Shown here one piece after another: positions 8,857 to 17,521 of a stretch of DNA of 64,000 nt; the first letter of the stretch is position 1, and every line of letters begins with the position of its first letter. The notes beneath the pieces were generated by a model. That model worked only from the letters and a program-made list of their open reading frames with translations. It was not told the DNA's origin and searched no databases. Origin of the DNA: Bacteroidales bacterium UBA1374. Its GTDB lineage: Bacteria; Bacteroidota; Bacteroidia; Bacteroidales; UBA932. The translations under genes were made by a program, and so were the position numbers. The stretch is taken from assembly GCA_002305545.1 (NCBI GenBank), contig DBRG01000017.1, forward strand, positions 1-64,000, written 5' to 3'.

Positions 8857-10026
8857 TTAGTCATTTTTTGGGGGAGTGCGACGTACTTTGCTGCGCACCC
8901 GGGTGAAGTACACCCACAAAAAGTTCCGGTAGCTGATTTCCCCGGTGGCAACGACTCGTTCAAGATAGAACGGGGCAAAACCTGTGTGCTTTTCCATGTG
9001 CTCAATGTACGTCTTCATGATGGGCGGATAGTACAGGATCCTTTTCCAGAAACGGGCAGCCCTGATATTTTGGCGCAAGGGCCTCACGCTTTTGTTGTAG
9101 CGCCCTGCCACGTTTCTTTTATTTCTTTTTGCCGAGGCATCTATTGCGCCGGCCGCCAGCACAGCGGACCGCATGGCATAGTAAATCCCTTCCCCTGTCA
9201 CCGGGTCTGTAAATCCCGCTGCATCGCCCACCAGCAGTGTGTTTTTAGGAAGTTTTCCTGTATTCAGTCTACGGCCCGAGGGAGCGAACGCCCCTTTCAA
9301 TCCGTAGTCTCCAGCTTGTGCAGATTGCCGGTTTTGCACTTCCTGGAAAAAACGCGCTGTTTTGTTGCTTATCGCTTTCCCGGACTCTTCACCGCCCATC
9401 CCCACACAGTAATGCTCTTTCTTAGGGAAAAACCATCCATACCCCATTTTTGCCAACCCGAAGTATATCCTGAATTCTTTTTCTTTCAACGGATCCCTTG
9501 GAATATTCCCTTCCAGGCATAAGATATCGTGTCTCCTGATCTTGGCAGCCCTGCACACAATCCCGTTACAGCCATCCGCACCCACCAGGTACTTATAGCA
9601 GATCTTATCCACACCTGCTGTCACAGTACTCTTTTTAAGATCGATATCCGCCGTTTTGAGTGCCACTTGCTGCAGGAGCTTGCCACCCAGTTTCAGATAA
9701 TATTGGATGAGCAGGTTATCAAAAATTGTGCGTTCGGTTAAATAATATTTCACCGGTATGGTGAAGCTGTTCACCTTTTTGTCCTGAAAATAAAAATCCA
9801 GGGTTTGCGCCTGCTCTACAACAAAGTCCGACGGGTCCAGTCCGGGACAGTGCACGGCAAGCAGGTCTATTGATTTTTGTGTCAAAAGTCCCGCACACAG
9901 CTTGGGACGCGGAAAGGTTTCCTTGTCAATTATACAGGTGCTGTAACCTTTCCTGCGCAGCTCAATGCCCGTCATGGCTCCTGCCGGCCCCCCTCCAATG
10001 ATCAGTACATCAAACTCTTTAGCCAT
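8857..10026 (-). CDS. Geranylgeranyl reductase family FAD-dependent oxidoreductase
   Basis: A 389-residue flavoprotein. The N-terminus has the FAD dinucleotide fold FDVLIIGGGPAGAMTGIELR, then RPKLCAGLLTQKS, which is the region typical of the geranylgeranyl reductase/menaquinone-lipid reductase family. GADGCNG and the second FAD contact LLVGDAAGFTDPVTGEGIYY are both present. Members reduce isoprenoid double bonds or act on quinones and lipids. The actual substrate is not decided by sequence. It precedes the membrane protein and GT1 genes on the minus strand, with a 33-bp gap. The 5' side is bounded by a 119-bp palindromic element (10074-10192). Confidence 0.88.
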   Translation of the reverse strand: MAKEFDVLIIGGGPAGAMTGIELRRKGYSTCIIDKETFPRPKLCAGLLTQKSIDLLAVHCPGLDPSDFVVEQAQTLDFYFQDKKVNSFTIPVKYYLTERTIFDNLLIQYYLKLGGKLLQQVALKTADIDLKKSTVTAGVDKICYKYLVGADGCNGIVCRAAKIRRHDILCLEGNIPRDPLKEKEFRIYFGLAKMGYGWFFPKKEHYCVGMGGEESGKAISNKTARFFQEVQNRQSAQAGDYGLKGAFAPSGRRLNTGKLPKNTLLVGDAAGFTDPVTGEGIYYAMRSAVLAAGAIDASAKRNKRNVAGRYNKSVRPLRQNIRAARFWKRILYYPPIMKTYIEHMEKHTGFAPFYLERVVATGEISYRNFLWVYFTRVRSKVRRTPPKND

Positions 10027-10073
10027 AAGATGAACCTGTTTTACTAGTCACTATAAATATACAAAAAAAAAGT

Positions 10074-10192
10074 GTACCGCGTACACTTGATGTATTGGAC
10101 AGTATGACAAGTGATTAACAAAATAGCTCTCACAGAGAGCTATTTTGTTATAATACTGATTGTCAGTAACATACATCAAGTGTACGCGGTAC
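10074..10192. repeat. 119-bp palindromic element, copy 1
   Basis: The 22-bp arm 10074-10095 is perfectly inverted at 10171-10192. Inside, a 15-bp perfect stem (10117-10131 with 10135-10149) closes on a three-base loop, and CAGTAT at 10100-10105 can pair with ATACTG at 10153-10158. The element ends at base 10192, immediately before the stop codon of the minus-strand phosphoesterase gene. It is the same length as the copy at 15816-15934 and aligns to it in the opposite orientation along its whole length, not just in the arms. An A-run at 10062-10070 reads as a T-run on the minus strand, so this copy could also end transcription. No transposase gene is nearby. Confidence 0.9.
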
Positions 10193-11497
10193 TCAAAGCC
10201 TTACCGAATCCTCTGCCATCAGCGTGAATACTTCATCCTGGAAGTTGTACAGCTTTACGGAAGTCTTGGAGCAACAATCTTCCTCCTGCGGTGTGATGAT
10301 GACAAAATTCATGGTTGTTTTGTTTGGGTTATTGTCAATCCAGGTTCCGGAATTGACATAGATGCATTTTTGCTGCAAATGGTCAAAGGAGGACTGTATC
10401 CTGGCATCGTGAGAATGGCCGAACACCACTATCCTTACGGTTGACCTGGGATTCAGGAAGTATTGGGTTGCCGCCTGGGCATCGGTTTCGGTGCTGAGGG
10501 CAGAACCGGCAATGGCCTGCAGCGTGGGGATGGGGACCTGCACATGGTTGTGTGTCTGTCTTTGCAACCAGTTGTCCTGGATACCATGGTAAAGGTCCAG
10601 GTCTATGAATCCACCGGGGATTTCCTGGTAAGGGACCAGGTCCTCGACTGCATATGTCCCGGTGAAGCCGTCCACGTTGGTCACGATGAGCTGTTCGTCA
10701 TACTTGTTCAGGATCCTGAAATTCTTCAAGGTCCAGTCCCACATACCCCAATAGGCAAAGAGGAGGTCCTGGCTTTCATTACCCGTTTCATTGCGGGTGA
10801 CTTCCGGAAGGGTATCGGCTGCTTTGGCCGGATGTCCCTGGGCTACGAAAAGGGCGGCTATCCTGGTAAAAAAGTATCCCGGAGGCGTTATGGTGCCCGG
10901 GGCGATGTCCTGGTTGGAGTAAGGATCGGGGGAACAGAAGAAATTGTAGCGGTGGCCGTGCTCAATGGCAATATTGGGATGGCCAAGGGGGGAATAGGTT
11001 CCAAGACCCAGCTCCGGATCTCGTGCCTGGTTGATTCCCGGCAGGATCAGTTCCACACTGGCCTCGGAAATGGTCAGGTCATGGTTGCCGGGTACATAGG
11101 TTACCCTGATTCTCTTTTCGCATATGATCTTTTTAAGGACGTCAATGACGCCTTTGTTGGCCGCGGCTATGCGCCTTACAAAATCTGCCTGGTCTTTTCC
11201 CTGGTATGTGTCTATGGTTGCGGGTACAAACCATTCGTCCAGCAGGTCTCCTGCAATGACCAGTTCTTTCACATTGCTTGAAAATCTTACGCGGTTAAGG
11301 AATTCTTCAAGATAGGGGAGGTTTTTTTTGCATTCGGCATAGGTGAGGTCTGCGCCCAGGTGGATATCGCTGATGACCACTATCTGGTTGCGCTCCATGG
11401 AGAAATGTTTGAACGGGTCTATTGAATCCGGCTTTTGGCAGGAGTTTGATACATTGAGTGACATGAGCACTAAAAACGCAATAGGAATTCTTTTCAT
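10193..11497 (-). CDS. Calcineurin-like metallophosphoesterase, lipoprotein
   Basis: A 434-residue protein from the ATG at 11497. An upstream ATG ten codons earlier is less likely, because the chosen start gives a proper lipoprotein signal (MKRIPIAFLVLMSLNVSNSC, lipid Cys at residue 20). All metal-binding blocks of the family are present in order: DIHLGAD, GDLLDEW, PGNHD, EHGHRY and GHSHDAR. These coordinate a two-metal centre that hydrolyses phosphoesters. The inserted region between PGNHD and GHSH is long and contains no known domain. As a lipoprotein it probably acts in the periplasm. Substrate unknown. It is alone between the palindromic element and the divergent radical-SAM gene. Confidence 0.87.
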   Translation of the reverse strand: MKRIPIAFLVLMSLNVSNSCQKPDSIDPFKHFSMERNQIVVISDIHLGADLTYAECKKNLPYLEEFLNRVRFSSNVKELVIAGDLLDEWFVPATIDTYQGKDQADFVRRIAAANKGVIDVLKKIICEKRIRVTYVPGNHDLTISEASVELILPGINQARDPELGLGTYSPLGHPNIAIEHGHRYNFFCSPDPYSNQDIAPGTITPPGYFFTRIAALFVAQGHPAKAADTLPEVTRNETGNESQDLLFAYWGMWDWTLKNFRILNKYDEQLIVTNVDGFTGTYAVEDLVPYQEIPGGFIDLDLYHGIQDNWLQRQTHNHVQVPIPTLQAIAGSALSTETDAQAATQYFLNPRSTVRIVVFGHSHDARIQSSFDHLQQKCIYVNSGTWIDNNPNKTTMNFVIITPQEEDCCSKTSVKLYNFQDEVFTLMAEDSVRL

Positions 11498-11612
11498 TGT
11501 TTTATTATTTGCCGCAAATCTAACCAATATCCTGTTAACTCAATCCGGCCGGAGTTTTTTTTTTACCTTTACGACCTCAATCCTGTGACTGAAAAAAGGC
11601 CTGTACCTGATT

Positions 11613-12968
11613 ATGAAAAAAATAGCCCTCGTCTCTGCCAACAACTACCAGAATCCATACATCATATACCCTATCGGGATCTCCTATATAGCAACCTACC
11701 TGAATGAAAAAATGCCGGACTGGCAACTTGGCTTCTTTGATTTCAACCTGGGAGATTATGAAGACCTTGCCGCATTTTGCCGCAACGGGAATTTCGATTA
11801 CATAGGGGTATCGCTCCGGAATGTTGACGACACCAATTTCTACGAACAATACTCTTTTGTGAACCATTACCGCAAGGTGATGCAGGTCATCCGTCAGAAC
11901 AGCCGGGCCGTGGTGATCATGGGCGGTTCGGGTTTTTCCATTTACCCCGATGTCATATTCAAAGAACTTGCCCCCGATTATGGAGTCCAGGGGGAAGGCG
12001 AAGAAAGTATGCGCCAATTGGTCTCGGCACTGGAAGAAAAAAAGGATCCGACAGGGATTGACGGTTTGGTGTACGCCAGGCCGGACGGAACGGTGGCCAT
12101 CAATCCGCACAAGCAATACATCTCTACGCTGGCGTTGAATGTAGAGCCCGACAAGGCGCATTTTTACTTTGAGAAAAGCGGGATGCTCAATATTCAGACA
12201 AAAAGAGGCTGTCCTTACGGGTGCATTTACTGCAGCTACCCCATCATTGAAGGCCAGAGCGTCCGCTTGCTGGATGCCCGGTCAGTAGCGGAAAACATAA
12301 AAGAGCTCAAGAACAGCAAAGGCATAGACTATCTTTTCTTTACCGATTCTGTTTTCAATATCCACAAGGAATACAACCGGGAACTTTGTTCGCTCCTGAT
12401 AGAAAGCAAGGTGAATGTGAAATGGGGGGCTTATTTCACGCCGCATAACATGACTTACCAGGACATGGAGTTGTATCAGAAATCCGGTCTCACACACATT
12501 GAATGGGGCACCGACTCCCTGTCCGACATACAACTTGAGAATTACAACAAAAAGTTCCGTTTCTCAGATATCAAAACACAAAGCCTGAATGCCGGCAAGC
12601 TGGGTATCTACCACGCTCACTTCATGATACTGGCAGGCTACGGCGAGACGGATGAGACCCTGAACGAGACCTATGAACGCTCCCGCGAGCTCGGGAAGAC
12701 CATATTCTTCCCCTTTGTGGGCATGCGTATCTACCCGCGCACCAGGCTGTACGATATCGCCGTCAGGGAAGGGGTCATCTCGCCGGACAACAACCTGCTC
12801 ATACCGGAGTATTACGTCTCTAAGAACGTGAACATGGAGACCCTGCAGGACAGGGCCCATGCCTCGGGCCAGAAATGGTTTTTCCAGGGAGAAGAATCAC
12901 CTGAATTGATGGAACGCTTCCGTGCCAAGAGAAAGCGCGGACCCCTGTGGGAATACCTGATGTATTAA
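11613..12968 (+). CDS. B12-binding domain radical SAM enzyme
   Basis: The protein has 451 residues. The first 150 form a cobalamin-binding-like Rossmann domain (PIGISYIATYL near 20-30; VVIMGGSGFSIYPD; GVQGEGEESMRQLV). The iron-sulfur motif RGCPYGCIYCSYP follows with cysteines C200, C204 and C207, and then a TIM-barrel-like part (FFTDSVFN, EWGTDSL, HFMILAGYGETDET). Such enzymes cleave S-adenosylmethionine and usually methylate or rearrange unreactive carbons in lipids or natural products. The product here is unknown. Its stop codon overlaps the stop of the convergent ABC transporter gene. No precursor peptide was found nearby. Confidence 0.88.
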   Translation: MKKIALVSANNYQNPYIIYPIGISYIATYLNEKMPDWQLGFFDFNLGDYEDLAAFCRNGNFDYIGVSLRNVDDTNFYEQYSFVNHYRKVMQVIRQNSRAVVIMGGSGFSIYPDVIFKELAPDYGVQGEGEESMRQLVSALEEKKDPTGIDGLVYARPDGTVAINPHKQYISTLALNVEPDKAHFYFEKSGMLNIQTKRGCPYGCIYCSYPIIEGQSVRLLDARSVAENIKELKNSKGIDYLFFTDSVFNIHKEYNRELCSLLIESKVNVKWGAYFTPHNMTYQDMELYQKSGLTHIEWGTDSLSDIQLENYNKKFRFSDIKTQSLNAGKLGIYHAHFMILAGYGETDETLNETYERSRELGKTIFFPFVGMRIYPRTRLYDIAVREGVISPDNNLLIPEYYVSKNVNMETLQDRAHASGQKWFFQGEESPELMERFRAKRKRGPLWEYLMY

Positions 12969-14590
12969 AGTGACAGATCGTACCGGCGGTCGCAAAAATC
13001 AGCCACCCAGTCCTGGTGCGTGATCAGCAGGATGGCCCGGTTCCCCGCCTCATTCTTCAAATTCTGCAAGAATGTGCGTGCCGTCCGGGAATCGAGCGCC
13101 GAGGTTGCCTCGTCCAGCAACAGGATCTTCCCCGGACGGAGCAGCGCCCTTGCTATGGCCACACGCTGGGCCTGTCCCTGGGACAACCCCGTTCCGTTTT
13201 CCCCCAGTACCGTATCCAATCCCTGAGGCAGTTGAAACACAAAATTTGCCGAGGCGATTTCCAGCGCCCTGGTGAGTTCCTGCTCATTGGCACCGGGATC
13301 TCCCAAAAGCAGGTTCTCGCGGATGGTCCCGCTGAAGAGCGATCCGCCCTGGGGAACATATACGAAGTTGGAACGGGTGCGTTCCGAGACATCAACCTGC
13401 CCCGTCTCGTCTTCCAGGACAATGCGTCCGGAATCGGGTTTTACCAGTGCCAGCAGAAGCCTGAGCAGCGTGGTTTTTCCCACGCCGGTTTCTCCCATAA
13501 GCGCCACCATGGTTCCCGGTTCCACAACCATGGAAAAACCGGATAAGACAGGCTCGGCGTCCGAAGTATAGGAAAAGGTGAGGTTTTCTGTCTTCAACGT
13601 TACATTTCCCTGGAGAAGTATCTTGTCTTTGCTTTCTTCCAACGAAAATCCGGTCAGGTATATCAGACGTTCTATGGCTGCCTTGGAGCCCACCAGGGTG
13701 GGGAGCAGCCTTGTCAGCTCAAAGAGCGGGCGCTGAAGCCTGCTGACCAGTTGAAGATAAGCTGTCACAGTACCAAAGGAAATTGTGTTTTTGGCCAGAC
13801 CGTATGCACTCCAGAGAAAAGCCGTAATGTAGCCGCCATTAAAGGTGATCCCCATGAACAGGTTTGCCAGGACAGATACCCTTGTCTTTTTATGGACGCT
13901 TTCATGCAGCCTGGATTGCAACTTGCCCAGCTTGTCCAGCTCATTTTCCTGCCGTTCAAAAGTGCGGATCACCACCTGGTTTAAAAGGCTTTCTTCCATC
14001 ATTGAGGTTATCATGCTCTCGCTCTCTTTCACCTCCAGCGTGTATTTGCGCATATACCTGTAATAAAGCCTGCTGAAAATGGCCAGCACCGGCATGCCCA
14101 CCCCAAGGATGAGGGCCAGCATCGGGTCCAGGAAAATTAGGATTGCCAGAGCACCCAGTAGTTGTACCACTGCGAGGATGGCGGCGGGAAATGCATTAAC
14201 CGTGACCTCGATGACATCGTCCGTGTCTTTGATGATCCGGGTGATCATATCTCCGCTGTGCAGGGTGGACAGCTCCTGCCACCTGGTATAGAGCAGGCGG
14301 GAAAAGACTTTGTACCGGACCGAGTTGCCCATGCGCACCTGCGTCATCGTGCGCAGCCGGTTATCCCAAACCCTGACAAGTATTTGCAGGAGCACCAGGG
14401 CCACCAGCACCAGGGAGTAATACAGCAGCTCCCCTGCCCTTTCTCCCGTGGCCACATCAATCACTGCTTTGGATATCCAGACAAACGCCAAAGAAAAAGC
14501 CACCTCGGCAAGACCGATGATCAATATGATCCCAATGCGGGACTTGAATCCTTTGGCGGTATAAAGCAGGAATTGAATGGCGGACTTCAT
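12965..14590 (-). CDS. ABC transporter half-molecule, exporter type
   Basis: This 541-residue protein joins an N-terminal exporter-type membrane domain (about six helices to residue 300) to an ATPase domain. Walker A GETGVGKTTL, signature LSQGQAQR and Walker B ILLLDEATSALD are all intact, as is the H-loop LLITHQDW. It should work as a homodimer exporting a lipid, peptide or drug. It is shorter than many exporters and has no peptidase domain. It lies 40 bp downstream of the nucleotidyltransferase-family gene on the same strand, so the two probably form a small operon. Cargo cannot be named. Confidence 0.88.
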   Translation of the reverse strand: MKSAIQFLLYTAKGFKSRIGIILIIGLAEVAFSLAFVWISKAVIDVATGERAGELLYYSLVLVALVLLQILVRVWDNRLRTMTQVRMGNSVRYKVFSRLLYTRWQELSTLHSGDMITRIIKDTDDVIEVTVNAFPAAILAVVQLLGALAILIFLDPMLALILGVGMPVLAIFSRLYYRYMRKYTLEVKESESMITSMMEESLLNQVVIRTFERQENELDKLGKLQSRLHESVHKKTRVSVLANLFMGITFNGGYITAFLWSAYGLAKNTISFGTVTAYLQLVSRLQRPLFELTRLLPTLVGSKAAIERLIYLTGFSLEESKDKILLQGNVTLKTENLTFSYTSDAEPVLSGFSMVVEPGTMVALMGETGVGKTTLLRLLLALVKPDSGRIVLEDETGQVDVSERTRSNFVYVPQGGSLFSGTIRENLLLGDPGANEQELTRALEIASANFVFQLPQGLDTVLGENGTGLSQGQAQRVAIARALLRPGKILLLDEATSALDSRTARTFLQNLKNEAGNRAILLITHQDWVADFCDRRYDLSL

Positions 14591-14630
14591 GGGGATTTTT
14601 TTAAGGTTTCACAGTAGTGGGGCAATTGTA

Positions 14631-15743
14631 TCATTTGAACCCGATTCTGAGGCGGTGGAACAGTTTTGTGGCAGGCAAGATCAGGATGTGTCGGGGGCTT
14701 AGCGGCCAGAATTTCAGGGACCTGCGCACAGTCGTCATGTAGGAGAACCACATGCCGCGTATCTTTTGCTTTGGCCGCTTTTTTCCGGAACGGTGAAAGC
14801 CGAAGTTGCCCCCTTCCAGTATATCCTTCATCACCTTGTGGGCAAAAGCGTTGTCTGCCGGCACTTCAAAGGGGAAGATGTCCGGCGGTGCATCCAGGTA
14901 TTTCACGGCGGCACAGGCGAATACCTGCATGGGATACAGCAGCTTGTAGGACCGGGCCAGGGCGGTGAATGAAACGGGATCAATCTGAATGCGGTTATTC
15001 TTCAGGAACAGGATCCAGTCGCACAGCTGCCGGAACCCGACGCCCAGGTGCTCAAAATGCCGGAACAGGTGGTGAAACAGAAAGAAAGCGTTCGTTTCCA
15101 CAGGCAATTGGCGGACTTTTACATCTCCGACCTGGATAAACGGGAAAAGCTCATATTCTGCCATTTGCTGCTCCAACGCAGCCAGCTGCCTGTCACATTT
15201 CTTATGGTCAAAGTAAGATATGCGTCTATGGTTTTCTATGTGGATATCCTGTTCGGTGAATATGTAATGGATACCGTCCCCGTCAACGGTCTCGTAACCT
15301 TTCCCTTCCAGCCATGTTTTGGCCCTTTTGCTGTCTCCCTTGCGGTAAAGCCAGAGGTCCAAATCTCCCGGATTCCGCAGGAGCGGTTCCGGGTAGTTTA
15401 TCCCGTTTGCCAGTCCTTTGAGCAGTACAAAAGGAAAGCCGGCTTCTTCATACCAGTCTGTGATGGTGGCTAAAACATCCATCATCTTCAGGTTCCTGGC
15501 CCTGGTCTGTTCCATGTGGGATACAAGTGCCGCGTTCTGTTCCCGGGGAGGCAGGCATTCCTGCGGCAGGGATAAAATCTTGTCTGCTATGAGCGCGCTC
15601 ACGCTCTGCCGCCTGGCCAGCCTGAAGATCCGTTTCCAGGTTTCCTCATCCAGATCCCTGAATAATGTGGCATCGGCCTGCCTGTCCCAGATAGCTGCTT
15701 TTAACAGGTTCAGAAACAATGCATTTATAGCAGCATTTTCCAT
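14631..15743 (-). CDS. PF14907-type putative nucleotidyltransferase
   Basis: A 370-residue cytoplasmic protein, resembling the family once called Uncharacterised nucleotidyltransferase (NTP_transf_5). Key visible blocks are FVLLKGLANGINYPEPLLRNPGDLDLW, whose GDLDLW tail carries the metal-binding aspartates, and HIENHRRISYF. Start chosen at MENAAINALF; an ATG six codons upstream is possible. In Bacteroidota these genes often accompany ABC transporters and peptide or polysaccharide systems, as here with the ABC half-transporter 40 bp downstream. The molecule it modifies is unknown. Upstream lies palindromic element copy 2. Confidence 0.78.
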   Translation of the reverse strand: MENAAINALFLNLLKAAIWDRQADATLFRDLDEETWKRIFRLARRQSVSALIADKILSLPQECLPPREQNAALVSHMEQTRARNLKMMDVLATITDWYEEAGFPFVLLKGLANGINYPEPLLRNPGDLDLWLYRKGDSKRAKTWLEGKGYETVDGDGIHYIFTEQDIHIENHRRISYFDHKKCDRQLAALEQQMAEYELFPFIQVGDVKVRQLPVETNAFFLFHHLFRHFEHLGVGFRQLCDWILFLKNNRIQIDPVSFTALARSYKLLYPMQVFACAAVKYLDAPPDIFPFEVPADNAFAHKVMKDILEGGNFGFHRSGKKRPKQKIRGMWFSYMTTVRRSLKFWPLSPRHILILPATKLFHRLRIGFK

Positions 15744-15815
15744 TAATACAAATATTGTCAATTATTATCTTTTCTGCAATAAACGGAAGTACTTCTTTGC
15801 CGTGATCCTCTTATG

Positions 15816-15934
15816 GTACCGCGTACACTTTATTCATCATGCTGGATATCAGCTCTATAACAAAAGAGCTCCCAGGAAGAGCTCTTTTATTAATCACCTG
15901 TTATACAAGGAAATACATCAAGTGTACGCAGTAC
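15816..15934. repeat. 119-bp palindromic element, copy 2 (inverted relative to copy 1)
   Basis: Terminal arms GTACCGCGTACACTT (15816-15830) and 15920-15934 are inverted with one mismatch. The internal stem 15862-15871 / 15879-15888 pairs ten bases. Read on the minus strand the whole 119 bp aligns with copy 1 on the plus strand, sharing blocks such as ACTTGATGTAT, GTGATTAA and TTTTGTTATA. In the central stem a T:A pair of copy 1 is replaced by G:C here on both sides, a compensatory change. The element starts 21 bp after the stop of the minus-strand DUF6448 gene, a position very similar to copy 1. Confidence 0.88.
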
Positions 15935-15955
15935 TCCTTCCCGGGCTGGCCCTTT

Positions 15956-16537
15956 TCAGTGATTCTCCCCGTGAGCGATCACTTTTTCGATGGCTTCAAG
16001 CGTATGCAAGTAATCCACATAGGCTTCCACGTAAGCCCTTCCCTGTTCAACAGATAAGTCCTTAACCTTACTCAATTCGGCCACATTGTCATACTTTTCA
16101 GTGATAACCCGGCTGATATGGTTCCTCAGCTTATCCAGCAGGACATTCACATCTTCCTGTGCCAGGGCGTTATCGGCCAGTTTTACAATGGGCGCTGCAG
16201 AGCCTGCCGGTTTTAAACCGGTGTACGGGGCCCCTTCTGTTTCACGGTGATAGCGTACCAGTGTTTCCAGGAAATATTTTTCAACGATACCATAGACCTC
16301 CGGATCCTTGTCTTTTAAAGCGAGTGTCTTGTTGAACAGTTCAGTAATTTCAGCTTCATGTTCAGGTCCGATCCACTTCATGACATAAGCAACATTGTTG
16401 GCTTCCAGTGCTTTCATGGCATCTTTGATAACAGGGCCGTCATAGGAATCACAGTGTGCATTTGCCGTTACTCCGGTCAGCAGCATGAATAGGACAGTGA
16501 GCATAAGCATTCCTAATTTTTTAGTTGTTGTTTTCAT
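15956..16537 (-). CDS. Exported DUF6448-like protein
   Basis: A 193-residue protein with a signal peptide (hydrophobic about 9-22, cleavage near TANAH). The mature start HCDSYDGPVIKDAMKAL, followed by helix-rich sequence with YFLETLVRYHRETEGAPYTG and a C-terminal YVEAYVDYLHTLEAI block, fits the family I know as DUF6448. Histidines and acidic residues at the mature N-terminus and in the middle could bind metal, but nothing is established. It has its own probable promoter just upstream (CAAAAGTA on the plus strand at 16585-16592, TACTTTTG read on the gene strand). Confidence 0.7.
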   Translation of the reverse strand: MKTTTKKLGMLMLTVLFMLLTGVTANAHCDSYDGPVIKDAMKALEANNVAYVMKWIGPEHEAEITELFNKTLALKDKDPEVYGIVEKYFLETLVRYHRETEGAPYTGLKPAGSAAPIVKLADNALAQEDVNVLLDKLRNHISRVITEKYDNVAELSKVKDLSVEQGRAYVEAYVDYLHTLEAIEKVIAHGENH

Positions 16538-16584
16538 GATTTCACTTTTTTAATTGTAAGTTTTCACGTGTTCTTATCCGGGAA

Positions 16585-16592
16585 CAAAAGTA
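16585..16592 (-). promoter_or_regulatory. Probable -7 promoter box for the DUF6448 gene
   Basis: On the minus strand this is TACTTTTG, matching TAnnTTTG. A TTTC at 16616-16613 sits 20 bp upstream as a weak -33 box. The ATG of the DUF6448 gene is 48 bp downstream. Confidence 0.4.
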
Positions 16593-16660
16593 CGGCGTCT
16601 TTCAACGCTGGGGAAAGTATGAAAGCAGGCAATTATGGTATAAAAGTCGGATTTCCGGGA

Positions 16661-17521
16661 TCAGTTCCTGTATTTTTGAGGACTCATCCCGGTGTGCTTT
16701 TTGAAGAATTTCCCGAAATGGGACGGATCCGAGAAATTCAGGTCGTAGGCAATCTGCGCTATGCTATGCGATTTGTCCTGTAATCTTACTTTGGATTCAA
16801 GCAGGAGCATCTCGCTTATCCACTCACCGGCGGTTTTCCCGCTTGCTTGTTTGATCAGGTAAGAAAAGTACTTGGGCGTGAGGTGCATTTTACCGGCGTA
16901 GAAAGAGACTTCTCTTTCCTGTATGAAGTGAGAGGACAGCAATGTTTTGAACTGGGAAAGAATGTGGCCTCCCTTGTCTGTGGTGACGGGCTGTCCGGCT
17001 TGCTGGCTCTGGTGAACGTCTTCTATCTCGTTGAGAATGATATTGATCAGGCTCCGGATTATGGCTGTGGTGTGCGGGGCCGTTTCGTTGGCTTTTTCAT
17101 GAATCAGGTCAAAATAGGACCGGAATTGTTGAAACTGAGCGGCATTGAGCGATACAACCTGTTGTCCCGTTTTCTCAAAGAAGTCAAATTTGTCCAGGTA
17201 GTTGATATCGGTTTGTCCTTCCAGGAATACTTCTTTCCTGAAGAAAAGTATCCGGGCTTCGTAATTGACCCCAAGGTCTGAAAATTTTCTAATGGCAGAA
17301 GGGGCAATGGTAAAAATGGCCGGAGCCTGGGCCTTGTTGACAAACAGATTGCTCTCCAGCCGGAGCGCTCCCTCGTTCAGCAGGCATATTGCATAAGCCG
17401 AGGTACGGTGATAGTCGGCAGATGCGCAGGCATTTGCCAGGTGTGACATATAATACCACTGGCCGGCCTCTTTATCTCCCGTCTGGAGCTTTGTGTATTC
17501 TATGTAAGGTATGGATTTCAC
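16661..17521 (-). CDS. AraC family transcriptional regulator
   Basis: The 286-residue protein ends with a typical AraC double helix-turn-helix: the segment YLIKQASGKTAGEWISEMLLLE and the second half IAQIAYDLNFSDPSHFGKFFKKHTGMSPQKYR, the family signature, near residues 225-285. The N-terminal 160 residues form the ligand-sensing cupin-like part and differ between members. It is the last gene of a run methyltransferase - MFS - AraC; its start lies within the last 50 bases of the MFS gene. That overlap is long but both frames are well supported. The likely targets are this operon or its neighbours (inference). Confidence 0.9.
   Translation of the reverse strand: MKSIPYIEYTKLQTGDKEAGQWYYMSHLANACASADYHRTSAYAICLLNEGALRLESNLFVNKAQAPAIFTIAPSAIRKFSDLGVNYEARILFFRKEVFLEGQTDINYLDKFDFFEKTGQQVVSLNAAQFQQFRSYFDLIHEKANETAPHTTAIIRSLINIILNEIEDVHQSQQAGQPVTTDKGGHILSQFKTLLSSHFIQEREVSFYAGKMHLTPKYFSYLIKQASGKTAGEWISEMLLLESKVRLQDKSHSIAQIAYDLNFSDPSHFGKFFKKHTGMSPQKYRN

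Noticed and set aside
11613..15743. RiPP biosynthesis cluster
   Set aside because: I found no small precursor peptide near the radical SAM, ABC or PF14907 genes.
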